From Solirubrobacterales bacterium (GTDB lineage Bacteria > Actinomycetota > Thermoleophilia > Solirubrobacterales > Solirubrobacteraceae): a stretch of DNA of 33,557 bases. Below are positions 23,185 through 32,281 of the stretch, in pieces. The notes below the pieces were generated by a model, which had not been told where the DNA came from, did not search any database, and saw nothing but the letters and a program-made list of their open reading frames with translations. Location: the NCBI GenBank assembly GCA_027315255.1, contig DAHUYL010000215.1, positions 1 to 33,557 on the forward strand, in the 5' to 3' direction. The translations under genes were made by a program, and so were the position numbers. Numbering within the stretch: position 1 is the first letter of the stretch; every line of letters begins with the position of its first letter.

Positions 23185-25302
23185 ATGCGGCGTCCCGCGC
23201 TCGTCGCCCGTGTCGCGGTTGGAGCGGTCGTGCTCAGCGCCGTGCTGATGCTGTGGAGCGGGCAGGCCCTGGCGACGAGCGTGTACGGGCTGGCGACGAC
23301 GTTCGGATACGAGGGCACTGCGGCGTTCGCGAGCTGCTCGACGGCCACCGTCCCCTGCAGCGGCACCCTCAGCGGGTATGCGGTCGCGAGCTCGAACACC
23401 GCGGAGTCGCTTGCGTTTGCGACGCTGCTGGCCGACATGGGCGGCGCGGGACACATGCGGTGGGCGAGGTTCGCGATCCCGTACGACGCGCTGAACATCG
23501 AGGGCCCGGCGGGCACCGGCTGCGTTCAATCGCCCGCGTATTCGAATCCGGATCTCGCCGGGCCCGGGGATGTGCGTCTGACCGGCCAGCAGGTGTTCGA
23601 CGCCCTCGTGTGGGCGATCCAGGCGGCGGCGGCGGACGGGCTAACCCCGGAGGTGGCGTTCACGAACGGCAGCGGTGACGGAGCTCCACCGATCCCCGAC
23701 CCCGGCTACGGCAGCGGCGCGAAGCCGTTCGTCGGGATCACACAGGCGGGGGACGACTACCGGTGTGGCGTCACGCAGATCATGCGGCAGCTGGCACCCG
23801 GCAACAGCGGCAAGCTCCCCGTCGTCGTGAACTGGGAGGCGTGGAACGAGCCGAACGGCTCGTCGGTGCTGAACGGAGCGCTCGGCGGCGAGTGCGCATC
23901 TGCCAGTCCGACCAACCCGTGTGGCGGTGGACCGTACGGGGGGCCGGCGTCGCTGTGCAATTCGAGCGGCTCGTCTCCGGCTCCTGCTCAATGCGGTCCG
24001 ATCGAGGCCTCCGAGCTGTGGGAGCTCGCGAACGTCGCCGCAACGCAGCTCCAGCAGGCAACGGGGACGGCCGAGACCGTCGCCGCGCTGACGGCCAACC
24101 TGAGCGGAACGCCCGCTGCCAACGAGCTGTGGAATGGCGCCTACGCGGTCGGAATCCACGGGTCCGCTGCCGGAACCCCCGGGTTCATGCCGGGGGATGG
24201 CCTGCCATCGGTATGGGCGGTTCACGATTACGCGGACGTGCTCAGCTGGCCGAGCACCCCGGTGATCTCGTCGTTCACGAGCTGGTTGCGCTCGAACTTC
24301 GGGACCGGCCTCCAGGTGTGGATCACCGAAGCCGCCGCCAACCTACGCCCGCCGGGCTGCAAGGCGCCGTGTAGCCCGACCACCGCCGACGGGTCTCCCG
24401 CGACGCAGGCGTCGGACGCGGAGAACTTCCTGAAGCTCGCCGGCTACGGGAATGGAGAGGCCATCACGGACGTCGACTGGTTCGAGTTCCAACCCGCGAA
24501 CGAGAGCACGGGCTGGGACTCGGGGCTGCTGTCGGCCGGACAGGGTCGCGATCTGTCACCCGACGGCCTCTACTCGCAGGAACGCCAGAGCTACTGCGTC
24601 CTGACGGGCGCGACGGGCTGCAGCACGTCGAGCGGGACGGCGAGCGACTGGAGCGCGAGCTGGGACGTCCAGAACGCACCGACCGGCGTCGCTGCCGGGC
24701 CGGTCACGGCCACATCGGTCCAGGTCGATTGGCGGGCCGCGCCCGGCGCTCCCGCCGGGACAACCTACGAACTGTTCGACAGCGGCAGCTCGCTGCCGGC
24801 GATCTCCGACGCCGGCGGCGGTCCGCAGGAGCTCGGTGGGCTACCTCCGAACTCAGCCGTCGGGTTCTCGGTCGTCGCCGTGTCGAACGGGGTTGCGTCG
24901 CCGGCGGCCACGGGATCGGCCGTGACGTTGGCGGCGACCCCTTCGGCGCCGGCCGTGACGGGCGAGACCGCGACGGCGGTCGGCCTGAGCTGGACGGAAC
25001 CGTCCGGCGGGAACGCTCCCGCGTCATACGAGATCGTCGACTGCCGAGGCACCGAAGCCGTGTGCCGCAGCGGGCCGTACGCAACGGCGGCCACCGGCGT
25101 GGATCCCGCCTGCGCCCGGAGCTGCTCCTACCGCATCGCCGGGCTGTCGCCGGGCACGGCCTATTCGTTCGGCGTCGCGTCCGTGAACTCCCAGGGTGAT
25201 GCCTCGCCCGTGAGCGGCACCGCCTCGACCACGACGTATCTGCCGCCATCGTTCTTCAACCAAGCCTGGATCGGGATCGAGGACGCGATCAACGGATGGT
25301 GA
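23185..25302 (+). CDS. Secreted glycoside-hydrolase-like protein with two fibronectin III domains
   Basis: A 705-residue exported protein. The N-terminus (MRRPALVARVAVGAVVLSAV, then GQALATS) is a Sec signal peptide. A TIM-barrel-like domain follows, with NWEAWNEPNGSS (Glu222, candidate acid/base) and VWITEAA (Glu382, candidate nucleophile), the two-glutamate arrangement of clan GH-A glycosidases. Many cysteines suggest extracellular disulfides. Two fibronectin type III modules start near residues 498 (APTGVAAGPVTATSVQVDW) and 585 (TPSAPAVTGETATAVGLSW). No membrane anchor or sortase motif is seen. The ATG 23185 is 5 nt after the LysR stop with GAGGCGG as ribosome site, so cotranscription is possible though the functional link is unclear. 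Substrate unknown. Confidence 0.82.
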   Translation: MRRPALVARVAVGAVVLSAVLMLWSGQALATSVYGLATTFGYEGTAAFASCSTATVPCSGTLSGYAVASSNTAESLAFATLLADMGGAGHMRWARFAIPYDALNIEGPAGTGCVQSPAYSNPDLAGPGDVRLTGQQVFDALVWAIQAAAADGLTPEVAFTNGSGDGAPPIPDPGYGSGAKPFVGITQAGDDYRCGVTQIMRQLAPGNSGKLPVVVNWEAWNEPNGSSVLNGALGGECASASPTNPCGGGPYGGPASLCNSSGSSPAPAQCGPIEASELWELANVAATQLQQATGTAETVAALTANLSGTPAANELWNGAYAVGIHGSAAGTPGFMPGDGLPSVWAVHDYADVLSWPSTPVISSFTSWLRSNFGTGLQVWITEAAANLRPPGCKAPCSPTTADGSPATQASDAENFLKLAGYGNGEAITDVDWFEFQPANESTGWDSGLLSAGQGRDLSPDGLYSQERQSYCVLTGATGCSTSSGTASDWSASWDVQNAPTGVAAGPVTATSVQVDWRAAPGAPAGTTYELFDSGSSLPAISDAGGGPQELGGLPPNSAVGFSVVAVSNGVASPAATGSAVTLAATPSAPAVTGETATAVGLSWTEPSGGNAPASYEIVDCRGTEAVCRSGPYATAATGVDPACARSCSYRIAGLSPGTAYSFGVASVNSQGDASPVSGTASTTTYLPPSFFNQAWIGIEDAINGW

Positions 25303-25909
25303 GGCGGCCGGCACCGTGGGGCGTGGCGAGCGGCCGACCTTCCCGGTCGTCGGCGTCTCGGTTCTGGCGCTCGCGATCACCGGGGTGCTCCCCAGCGCGT
25401 AGCGTTCTTGAAGGTCGTCCGCGCCGGCCCGACCGTCGCCCACGGCGGGGACTCTGCCGCGAAGGAGGGGTTCGACCGCCTCGCAGGTGATCCGCCGCGG
25501 GTGGTCCGGCGCACGTTCGTGCTCGTCGGGCCGACGGCGTATGGGTGGCGGCCGGCACCAGCCGGGCTGGGAGCTGCTCAGCCCGGCCGCCGACCGGCAC
25601 GACCGCACAACCGCGCCAGCACCGGCCCCGCGATCACACCGCGCGCAGCCACGCCGCCATACGCAGCCGATCCGCACCACCCCAACCGCAAACCTCGGTG
25701 CTGTCGCGCCTGTGCCGTTTCCACGCGACACACCGACCGTGACCCGCGCGACGCGCTCGCCCCGAGCGTCGCAGACCGCCCGACGACCGCGTTCAACCCG
25801 ACGGAGCACTGCTATGCGTGGCGGGGAGCGCGCCTGATCCGGATCGGCCGGCACACGTTCACGCGCCGCGGGCTCCTGGCCGCGAGCGAAACCGGGATCG
25901 GCGGCACCG
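25303..25909. other. Convergent intergenic region without a convincing gene
   Basis: About 600 nt between the convergent secreted-protein and O-demethylase genes. Frames in it lack family motifs and overlap neighbours. A 28-residue hydrophobic peptide could be read from GTG 25316 (VVGVSVLALAITGVLPSA at its end, stop 25400-25402), but nothing supports its expression beyond hydrophobicity. Confidence 0.5.
25561..25587. terminator. GC-rich hairpin between convergent genes
   Basis: A perfect 9-bp stem GCCGGGCTG (25561-25569) / CAGCCCGGC (25579-25587) with a 9-nt loop. There is no T-tract, so a terminator function is possible but unproven. Confidence 0.4.
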
Positions 25910-27301
25910 TCAGACCCGCGCAGCGCGCCACCCGTCGGGCGCGTACGAGCGTCGCACGGTCTCGACGTAGGGAGCGGGCGCGACCGTGGCACGGATCTCG
26001 CGCTGGACGTGGGGCTCGACCGTCGGCTTGGCGGTGCCGCCGCCCTCCTCGCCCCACAGGAGCGTCACCTCGGTGCCCGGCTCGGCGTGTTCGGCGTCGA
26101 CCACGGCGAGCGTCAGCATCCGCCCCTCGTTGGCGCTATAGCCGATCCAGGTGGAGATCCCGACCGTCATGCCCTCGGCGAGCACCGCGTCGTACGGGTG
26201 CATCGAGTAGACGGCGGATGGAAAGTCGATGAACTTGGCGCGGTCGCGCTTGCCGAACATCGTCGCGATCGCCGCGGTGACATCGTCCTCGTCGAGCGCG
26301 AGTGTCACCTTGTGGCGATGTGGGCCCGCCGCCGCCATCCGCTCGAGCGACTCGCGGCCGATGAAATCGTGGTCGAACTTGACGATGTGGCCGTAGCCGA
26401 GATCCCACGGGGTGAAGTAGTAGTCCTCGATGCTCGAGGACACGAAGCTGCCCCCGATCGAGGCGGAGCCCTCGTAGCCGGCCGCCGGCAGCCACTCACG
26501 GTAGGCGCGCAGCGCTTCGCCCGAGTAGATCGCCGGGAGCGGTGACGGGATCCACGCCGATTCGAGCGCGTTCGACGAGTACGCGCGGCCGCCGACCTGC
26601 CGCAGTCCGAGCTCGGCGCCCGCGGCGAGGATCGCCTCGCGTACCGCGTCGCCGTCGTCGAACGCTCCGAACAGCTCCCATCCGGGTTGCCCGGCCATCC
26701 CGTGGCGCAGCGCGCGCACCGCGCGCCCTGCGATCGTGACCATCGTCATGTTGAAGAACTTGAGCTCGGGTGGCTCCCGTCCGAGCAGCCTGCGGATCAC
26801 GTCCATCGCGTTCGGTCCCTGGACCTGGAAGCGGAACGACCGCCGCCGGCCGTCGCTGCGCAACGCGGTGCGCTGGTCGAATTCGAGCTGCACGTCGTAG
26901 CCGCCGGTCTGCGCGTGGTAGGTGACCCAGTTGAGCACGGGGGCCCGGCCGACGAGGTTGAACTCCTGCTCTGCGAGGTGGAACAGGATCACGTCCCCGA
27001 CCACGTAGCCGTCGGGCGTGCACGGAATGAACTGCTTGGCCTTGTCGACGGCGGTGGTGGCGAAGCTGTTGACGCCGAGCGACGACAGGAGCCGCAGGGC
27101 GTCCGGTCCGGCAACCGTCAGCTCAGCCATGTGATAGGTCTGGTTGAACAGCACGCACGTCTGCTGCCATGCCTGCTGCTCGTCACGCCAGTTCGTGAAC
27201 TCCGACGGCACGCCCGGGTACACGTTCGGACCGGTCGGGGAATTGCGCAGCAGGTCGACCACGTTGCGACCGGACAGCAGATCCTCGAGATGCTGTGTCA
27301 T
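25910..27301 (-). CDS. LigM-type THF-dependent O-demethylase (GcvT family), copy 1
   Basis: A 463-residue protein of the GcvT/aminomethyltransferase fold with the length and motifs of LigM (vanillate/3-O-methylgallate O-demethylase), which moves a methyl group from an aryl methyl ether to tetrahydrofolate. Seen: TNWRDEQQAWQQTCVLFNQT, YHMAELTVAGPDALRLLSSL, NLVGRAPVLNWVTYHAQTGG, SSNALESAWIPSPLPAIYSG and DYYFTPWDLGYGHIVKFDHD. The ATG 27301 has GAGG upstream. The AraC gene ends 7 nt before it, so it is probably the last gene of the C1 operon. The substrate could be an aromatic or another methylated compound. It diverges clearly from copy 2. Confidence 0.85.
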   Translation of the reverse strand: MTQHLEDLLSGRNVVDLLRNSPTGPNVYPGVPSEFTNWRDEQQAWQQTCVLFNQTYHMAELTVAGPDALRLLSSLGVNSFATTAVDKAKQFIPCTPDGYVVGDVILFHLAEQEFNLVGRAPVLNWVTYHAQTGGYDVQLEFDQRTALRSDGRRRSFRFQVQGPNAMDVIRRLLGREPPELKFFNMTMVTIAGRAVRALRHGMAGQPGWELFGAFDDGDAVREAILAAGAELGLRQVGGRAYSSNALESAWIPSPLPAIYSGEALRAYREWLPAAGYEGSASIGGSFVSSSIEDYYFTPWDLGYGHIVKFDHDFIGRESLERMAAAGPHRHKVTLALDEDDVTAAIATMFGKRDRAKFIDFPSAVYSMHPYDAVLAEGMTVGISTWIGYSANEGRMLTLAVVDAEHAEPGTEVTLLWGEEGGGTAKPTVEPHVQREIRATVAPAPYVETVRRSYAPDGWRAARV

Positions 27302-27308
27302 GCGATCC

Positions 27309-28310
27309 TCACTCTCGATCGGTCGCGGCCGCGAGCGCCGCGCCGCGTTGGTTGATGATCCCGCGGCCACTGCGACACTCGCGGGGGCAGCACCCGTACG
27401 CGTCGCGGAACAGCCGGCTGAAGTGCGCGGCGCTGACGAGCCCCCAGCGGCCGGCGATCGCGTGGATCGGCTCGCGCGCGAGCGCCGGGTCGAGCAGGTC
27501 GCGCCGGCAACGCTCGAGCCGCGCGGTGCGAATGAACTCGCACACGCTCGTGCCCTCCCGCTCGAACACGCGGTGCAGATAGCGAGTCGAGATGAAGCAC
27601 GCGCGCGCGACCTGCTCGGGACCGAGGCCGGGATCGCCCAGCCTGGTCTCGATCTCGGCCTTGGCACGCAGCAGCAGCTCTGCGGTCGAGTACGGGCGCT
27701 CGAGGTCCGGAGCGGCCGCGAGGTCCGCATAGAGCCGGCGAACGACGTCGAGCACGTGGCGCTGGGCGCCGAGGTCGTCGGGCGCGATGCTGCCGCCGGC
27801 GAGGCCGCCGACGGTCGCACAGAAGACGCGGCCGGCGAGGCGGGGGAGGCCCGAGCCGCCCGCGATCCGGACGCTCGCCAGGCGCGCGACCATGGGTGCT
27901 TGACGGCCGAGCGCGGACTTGGGGATGCGCAGCACGAGCACCTCGAACGGCGCCTCGGCGCGGAGGATCGCCGACCTGGACGTGTCGTACACGGCCATGT
28001 CCCCGGGCTCCAGCGTGGCCAGCCGCTCCTGCTGGACTCCATCCAGCCGTCCGCGCAGCATCAGGTGCAGATGCAGGCATTCGGGGTCGGCGGCGGCGAT
28101 CTCGCGGGCGCTGCGGCTCATCGTGCTCGCGGTCGCGGAGATCCGGACGAGGCCGATCGACCCGAGCTGCTCAGACCACATCCGCGCGCTGAAGCTGGCG
28201 CCGTCGACGGTGTGGATCCGCAAGGGGTGCAGCGCTCGGCGCGCCATCGCCGCCCAGTAATCCGCGCGCTCCCCGCTGGGGACCACGCTCGTGTCGATCA
28301 GGACGGCCAT
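27309..28310 (-). CDS. AraC-family transcriptional regulator
   Basis: A 333-residue regulator. The N-terminal sensor domain (AraC-binding-like, with HLHLMLRGRLDGVQQ, LEPGDMAVYDTSR, VLVLRIPKSALG) is followed by a C-terminal double helix-turn-helix: LGPEQVARACFISTRYLHRV and AIAGRWGLVSAAHFSRLFRD, closing with AYGCCPRECR. I start at ATG 28310; the open frame continues upstream but only as sequence antisense to nothing recognisable and overlapping purU. It lies between purU (52-nt gap) and ligM-like copy 1 (7-nt gap) on the same strand and likely senses the methoxylated substrate or a breakdown product. Confidence 0.88.
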   Translation of the reverse strand: MAVLIDTSVVPSGERADYWAAMARRALHPLRIHTVDGASFSARMWSEQLGSIGLVRISATASTMSRSAREIAAADPECLHLHLMLRGRLDGVQQERLATLEPGDMAVYDTSRSAILRAEAPFEVLVLRIPKSALGRQAPMVARLASVRIAGGSGLPRLAGRVFCATVGGLAGGSIAPDDLGAQRHVLDVVRRLYADLAAAPDLERPYSTAELLLRAKAEIETRLGDPGLGPEQVARACFISTRYLHRVFEREGTSVCEFIRTARLERCRRDLLDPALAREPIHAIAGRWGLVSAAHFSRLFRDAYGCCPRECRSGRGIINQRGAALAAATDRE

Positions 28311-28362
28311 CGGCGCGCGAACGCGGCCCGTGAGCGTCGTGAGCGACACCCCGGCGCCGACA

Positions 28363-29211
28363 TCAGAACACCACGGTCGTGTTGCCGTGACGCAGGACGC
28401 GATCCTGGCAGTGCGACTGGACGGCCCGCGCGAGCACGGCACGCTCGATGTCGGCGCCGCTGTGGGTCAGCGCCGCGACGTCGTCGCGGTGGCTGACGCG
28501 GATCACGTCCTGCTCGATGATCGGCCCCGCGTCGAGCTCCTCGCTGACGTAGTGCGCGGTCGCGCCGATCAACTTGACGCCTCGCTGCTTCGCCTGCTCG
28601 TATGGGGAGGCGCCGGCGAACGCGGGCAGGAACGAGTGGTGGATGTTGATCACCGGCACGCGCGCGCGGGCGAGAAAATCCCCCGACAGGATCTGCATGT
28701 ACCGGGCGAGCACGACCAGGTCGCAGTGCCCTTCGAGCAGCCCCAGCGCACCCGCCTCGGCCTCGGCCTTCGTCTCGCGCGTGACCGGAACGTGGTGATA
28801 GGCGAGGCCGAAGGACTCCACCTGCTCGCGCAGATCCGGGTGATTGGAGATCACCATCACCACCTCGGCCTCCAGATCGCCGCGCCGCCAGCGCCACAGG
28901 AGGTCGAGCAGGCAGTGGTCGTAGCGGGAGACGAGGATCGCGATCCGCTTGCGCTCGGCCGCGTCCCACATCCGCCAGGTCATCCGGAACGGTTCGGCGA
29001 GTGCCAACCCGAACCGCTCTGCCAGGCCGCCGGCGCGAGCCTCGTCGATCGCGAACTCGACCCGCATGAAGAACGTGCCCCCGCTGGGATCGGTCGTGTA
29101 CTGGTCGGAGCGGACGATGTTGGCGCCCGCTTCGAACAGGAACTGCGCCACACCGGCGACGATCCCGGGGCGGTCCGGGCACGAGATCAACAGGCGGATC
29201 GTCCTGGTCAC
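28363..29211 (-). CDS. purU: Formyltetrahydrofolate deformylase
   Basis: A 282-residue enzyme that hydrolyses 10-formyl-THF to formate and THF. An N-terminal ACT-like regulatory domain ([30 protein letters not shown]) is followed by the formyltransferase-fold hydrolase with [20 protein letters not shown] (catalytic Asn/His) and [17 protein letters not shown] (catalytic Asp region). GTG 29211 overlaps the upstream gene's stop (GTGA). In this cluster it would regenerate free THF and export the methyl carbon as formate, completing the demethylation route, where other organisms use formyl-THF synthetase. Confidence 0.95.
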   Translation of the reverse strand: MTRTIRLLISCPDRPGIVAGVAQFLFEAGANIVRSDQYTTDPSGGTFFMRVEFAIDEARAGGLAERFGLALAEPFRMTWRMWDAAERKRIAILVSRYDHCLLDLLWRWRRGDLEAEVVMVISNHPDLREQVESFGLAYHHVPVTRETKAEAEAGALGLLEGHCDLVVLARYMQILSGDFLARARVPVINIHHSFLPAFAGASPYEQAKQRGVKLIGATAHYVSEELDAGPIIEQDVIRVSHRDDVAALTHSGADIERAVLARAVQSHCQDRVLRHGNTTVVF

Positions 29212-29912
29212 CGGCCCGACCCCGCCGTGGCCGGCAAGCGCCAGCTCGTCAAGCGCTCGACGCCGTCGAGCAGCTCGACGTAGGACCGCAGCGTGGCCGG
29301 TCCGCGCGCGCGGAGCACCGCCTGCGCCTGCTGCGGGCCCAGGCGCTCCAGTGCCTCGTGCGCGAGCGCGGCGCCGGCGCTCGCCCGCTCGCAGCGACGC
29401 CGGAACCAGCCGATCGCCCGCGGATCCCGCAGCCCGTAGTGGTCGATCAGCGCGTCACGCTGGACCGGCGCGAGCCGCGCCTGGATCGACTCGATCGCGT
29501 GGATCGTCGCGAGCTGCTCCGCCAGGTCGCGGTGCCCGTCGCCCACCCAGTCGCGAGCGCAGGCCACGGTCTCCGGCAGCGGGTCCTCGGCGTAGCACCA
29601 CGGTGAGCCGCGCCAGCCGACCGCCGCAGCGAACTCGTACCACAGGTCGAGCTCGCGCTCCCGCAGGACCGCGGCACGGCGCAGGGCCGGGACGAGGTCG
29701 CCGCAGTGCGACGGCGCCGCGACGGATCGCGCAGCGAGCTCCGCCGCGCTGCGAGCCGCGCGCGCGAGAGCGAGCACCGCGTGGTGGTGCTCGCTCGCGG
29801 ATGCGCGCAGATCGTCGCCCGTGAGCGCACCCGCGCACCACCGCTGGTGGAACGGGTGCGCGGCCGTGCTCCAGCGCTGCACCGGAGCGGTGGGCGCGGG
29901 CGGCAGGCTCAT
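29208..29912 (-). CDS. TenA/PqqC-like (heme-oxygenase fold) protein of unknown function
   Basis: A 234-residue all-helical protein resembling the TenA/PqqC/CADD group. Seen: [58 protein letters not shown], and [20 protein letters not shown] with [20 protein letters not shown], a Glu/His arrangement like that of the di-iron members. The ATG overlaps the copy 2 O-demethylase stop (ATGA), and its stop overlaps purU, so it is built into the THF operon. CADD-type proteins make p-aminobenzoate for folate synthesis; a similar supply role would fit but is speculative. Thiamine salvage (TenA) is an alternative, with no thiamine genes nearby. Confidence 0.65.
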   Translation of the reverse strand: MSLPPAPTAPVQRWSTAAHPFHQRWCAGALTGDDLRASASEHHHAVLALARAARSAAELAARSVAAPSHCGDLVPALRRAAVLRERELDLWYEFAAAVGWRGSPWCYAEDPLPETVACARDWVGDGHRDLAEQLATIHAIESIQARLAPVQRDALIDHYGLRDPRAIGWFRRRCERASAGAALAHEALERLGPQQAQAVLRARGPATLRSYVELLDGVERLTSWRLPATAGSGR

Positions 29913-31303
29913 CGCACCGGCGTGCCCGTGCGCCACCCGGTGGCGTAGCTGGTGCGAGCGACCTCGCTGTACGGGACCGGGCTGACGACCGCGCGGATCT
30001 CGGTCTGGGCGTGGCGCTCGACGACCGGTCGGTTCGAGCCGCCGTCCTCCTCGCCCCACACGAGCACGAGCTCTGCGCCGATCTCGATGTCGGTGTCGAC
30101 GATCGCGAGCGACAGCATCGAGCGTTCGTTGTAGCTGTAGCCCGAGAACGTCGAGACCCCGACGACGCGATCGCCGTCGAGCAGCTTGTCGTACGGCCAG
30201 GTCGCGTAGTTGGACAGCGGGAGGTCGATGTACTTGGTCGCGTCGCCCTTCTCGAACATCGTCCCGATCGCGTGCGCGACATCCTCGCCGTTCCACGCGA
30301 GCGTCACCTTGCGCCGCCGCGGGGAGTCGGCCATCGCCTCGAGCGCAGCGCGTCCCACGAACTCGTGGTCGAACTTGACGAACGACCAGTAGCCGAGGTC
30401 GTGCGGAGTCAGGTAGTAGTCCTCGATCGCGTCCGAGTAGAAGCTGCCGCCGAGCGAGCCGGTGCCTTCGTACCAGTTCGCGGGCAGCCACTGCCGGTAG
30501 GCCTCGAGCTGCTCGCCGGTGAAGATCGCCGGCAGCGGGCACGGGATCCACCCCGACTCGAGCGTGTTCGTCGCGTACACGCGCGAGCCGACCTGCGCCA
30601 GCCCGAACTCTGCGCCGGCCTCGACGATCGCCGCCTTGACCGCCGGCCCCTCGTCCCATGGGCCGAACAGCTCGAGTCCGGGGGCGCCGGACATGCCGTG
30701 GTGCAGTGCGCGCACGGCGTGACCGGCGATCGTGATCTCGCCCATGTTGAAGAACTTGATCTCGGGCAGTGGCCCGCCGATCGCCCGCTCGAGCACCTTC
30801 AGCGCGGTCGGCCCCTGCACCTGGTAGCGGTACAGCTGGCGGCGGCCCGTCGGGTTGGCCGCGGTCCGCTCGTCACGGTCGACCGTGACGTCATAGGAGC
30901 CGGTCTCGGCGTGGTACTGCACCCAGTTGTGAACGGAAGGCCTGCCGACCAGCCTGACGGTATCCGTGTCCATGTAGAACAGGATCGCGTCGCCGATCAC
31001 GTAGCCGTCGTGGTTGCACGCGACGAATTGCTTGGCCTTGCCGGGGCCGAAGGTTGCGAAGCTGTTGACGCCCACGTCGGAGAGCAGCTTGATCACGTCG
31101 GGACCCGACACCGTCAGGTCGGTCATGTGATGGGTCTGGTCGAACAGCGCGCACGTCTCGCGCCACGCGACCTGCTCGTCGCGCCAGTTCGAGAACTCGG
31201 CCGGCACCGCCGGATAGACATACGGTCCGAGCTGGGAGTTGCGCGCCAGTGTGACGGCGCTGCCGGCCTGCGCCAGCGCGTCGGCGAGACTGGGGTCGGG
31301 CAT
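29909..31303 (-). CDS. LigM-type THF-dependent O-demethylase (GcvT family), copy 2
   Basis: A 464-residue paralogue of copy 1, closer to LigM as I remember that sequence: SNWRDEQVAWRETCALFDQT, HHMTDLTVSGPDVIKLLSDV, GVNSFATFGPGKAKQFVACN, VGRPSVHNWVQYHAETGSYD, IKFFNMGEITIAGHAVRALH, and YATNTLESGWIPCPLPAIFT. Expected reaction: methyl transfer from an aryl methyl ether (vanillate-like) to THF. The ATG has ribosome site GAGGAG; the metF-like gene ends 40 nt upstream. Copy 2 sits with metF and purU, the partners that process methyl-THF, so it is the best candidate for the core enzyme; copy 1 may cover a second substrate. Confidence 0.88.
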   Translation of the reverse strand: MPDPSLADALAQAGSAVTLARNSQLGPYVYPAVPAEFSNWRDEQVAWRETCALFDQTHHMTDLTVSGPDVIKLLSDVGVNSFATFGPGKAKQFVACNHDGYVIGDAILFYMDTDTVRLVGRPSVHNWVQYHAETGSYDVTVDRDERTAANPTGRRQLYRYQVQGPTALKVLERAIGGPLPEIKFFNMGEITIAGHAVRALHHGMSGAPGLELFGPWDEGPAVKAAIVEAGAEFGLAQVGSRVYATNTLESGWIPCPLPAIFTGEQLEAYRQWLPANWYEGTGSLGGSFYSDAIEDYYLTPHDLGYWSFVKFDHEFVGRAALEAMADSPRRRKVTLAWNGEDVAHAIGTMFEKGDATKYIDLPLSNYATWPYDKLLDGDRVVGVSTFSGYSYNERSMLSLAIVDTDIEIGAELVLVWGEEDGGSNRPVVERHAQTEIRAVVSPVPYSEVARTSYATGWRTGTPVR

Positions 31304-31343
31304 CTGATCTTCTCCTCGTAGTGGTTCGAATCGGGCGACTTGG

Positions 31344-32222
31344 TTACCTGGCTGTGTCCACCGCTTCGGCCGGCCGCTTGCCCGCTGCGTGCGCACCCTT
31401 GCGGTGCTGCCACTGCCACGTCTCCAGCAGCTGGTTGAACGTGAAGTAGTGAAAGCCCGCGAGACCGAGCTGCGGGTCGGCGAGCTGGGGTGCCAGCGCG
31501 TCGTACAGGTTGTCCGCGGCGGAGCGACCGACGAGATGCTGGATCCCGTGCTGCTTGCGCAGATAGCTGAGCGACGGCCCGACGCCCACCTTGACCGACA
31601 GCTCCAGCAGGCGGCCTGGGTGGACCCGTCCGGGGACCCCCGCGAACACCGGGATCGACATCCCGGCGGCGCGCTTGACGAGGATCCACTCGCGCAGCGC
31701 GCCCGGGTGGAAGCAGAGCTGGGTCGTGACGTAGTCGGCGTGCCGGGCCTTCTCGAGCAGCACCCGATCGAGCGTGTCGGGGCCGATCAGCGGGTGACCC
31801 TCGGGGTAGCCGGGGATCCCGACGCTGCGCGGGCGGTGCGGGTGGTCGGCAAGCAGCCTCAGCACGTCGCCGCCGGCGGCGTACGGGCCGAGCGGCTGCT
31901 TGACGTCCCCACCGACGAGGAACACGTCGTCGACCCCTGCGCCGGCCAGCGCCACGAGCAGCGCGTCGAGGTGAGCGCGGTCACGAACCATCCGCGCGGC
32001 CACGTGGACGGTCACCCGATGACCGAGCGCGCGCAGCCGAGCGGCCACCTCGACCGACCGATCGGGTCCGTGCTTCGGCGAGCACGTGACGGTCAACCGG
32101 ACCTTCTCGGTCAGCTCGGCGGCCTCGGGCTCGCCTCGCCCGAACGGCAGGATCTCGAATCGCGTGCGCTCGTCGACCGTCGGCTCGGCTTGCGCCGTCA
32201 CGTCGGCACCTCCGCTGCCCAT
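31344..32222 (-). CDS. metF: Methylenetetrahydrofolate reductase family protein
   Basis: A 292-residue TIM-barrel protein of the MetF family, which interconverts methyl-THF and methylene-THF. Motifs: VRLTVTCSPKHGPDRSVEVA, RVTVHVAARMVRDRAHLDAL, DDVFLVGGDVKQPLGPY, SVGIPGYPEGHPLI, YVTTQLCFHPGALREWILVK, IPVFAGVPGRVHPGRLLELS, and FHYFTFNQLLETW at the C-terminus. It has a strong ribosome site (GGAGAGGGAG) before ATG 32222. Next to LigM-type enzymes it would oxidise the methyl-THF they form. Operator-like sequences lie just upstream, between it and the GntR gene. Confidence 0.88.
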   Translation of the reverse strand: MGSGGADVTAQAEPTVDERTRFEILPFGRGEPEAAELTEKVRLTVTCSPKHGPDRSVEVAARLRALGHRVTVHVAARMVRDRAHLDALLVALAGAGVDDVFLVGGDVKQPLGPYAAGGDVLRLLADHPHRPRSVGIPGYPEGHPLIGPDTLDRVLLEKARHADYVTTQLCFHPGALREWILVKRAAGMSIPVFAGVPGRVHPGRLLELSVKVGVGPSLSYLRKQHGIQHLVGRSAADNLYDALAPQLADPQLGLAGFHYFTFNQLLETWQWQHRKGAHAAGKRPAEAVDTAR

Positions 32223-32260
32223 CTCCCTCTCCTCACTCCGGCAATCCGTGCCACAAGATC

Positions 32261-32278
32261 ATCAATAATATTGTTGAC
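32261..32278. promoter_or_regulatory. Candidate GntR operator upstream of the C1 operon
   Basis: An AT-rich patch in GC-rich DNA: CAATAATATTG (a perfect odd palindrome) runs into ATTGTTGAC (32270-32278). The reverse complement GTCAACAAT recurs at 32969-32977 upstream of the GntR gene, suggesting one regulator binds both. Confidence 0.5.
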
Positions 32279-32281
32279 AGT

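Noticed and set aside
25408-26232. A plus-strand frame of 274 codons in the convergent gap.
   Set aside because: It runs deep into the minus-strand O-demethylase gene, has no motif and changes to low-complexity Arg-rich sequence.
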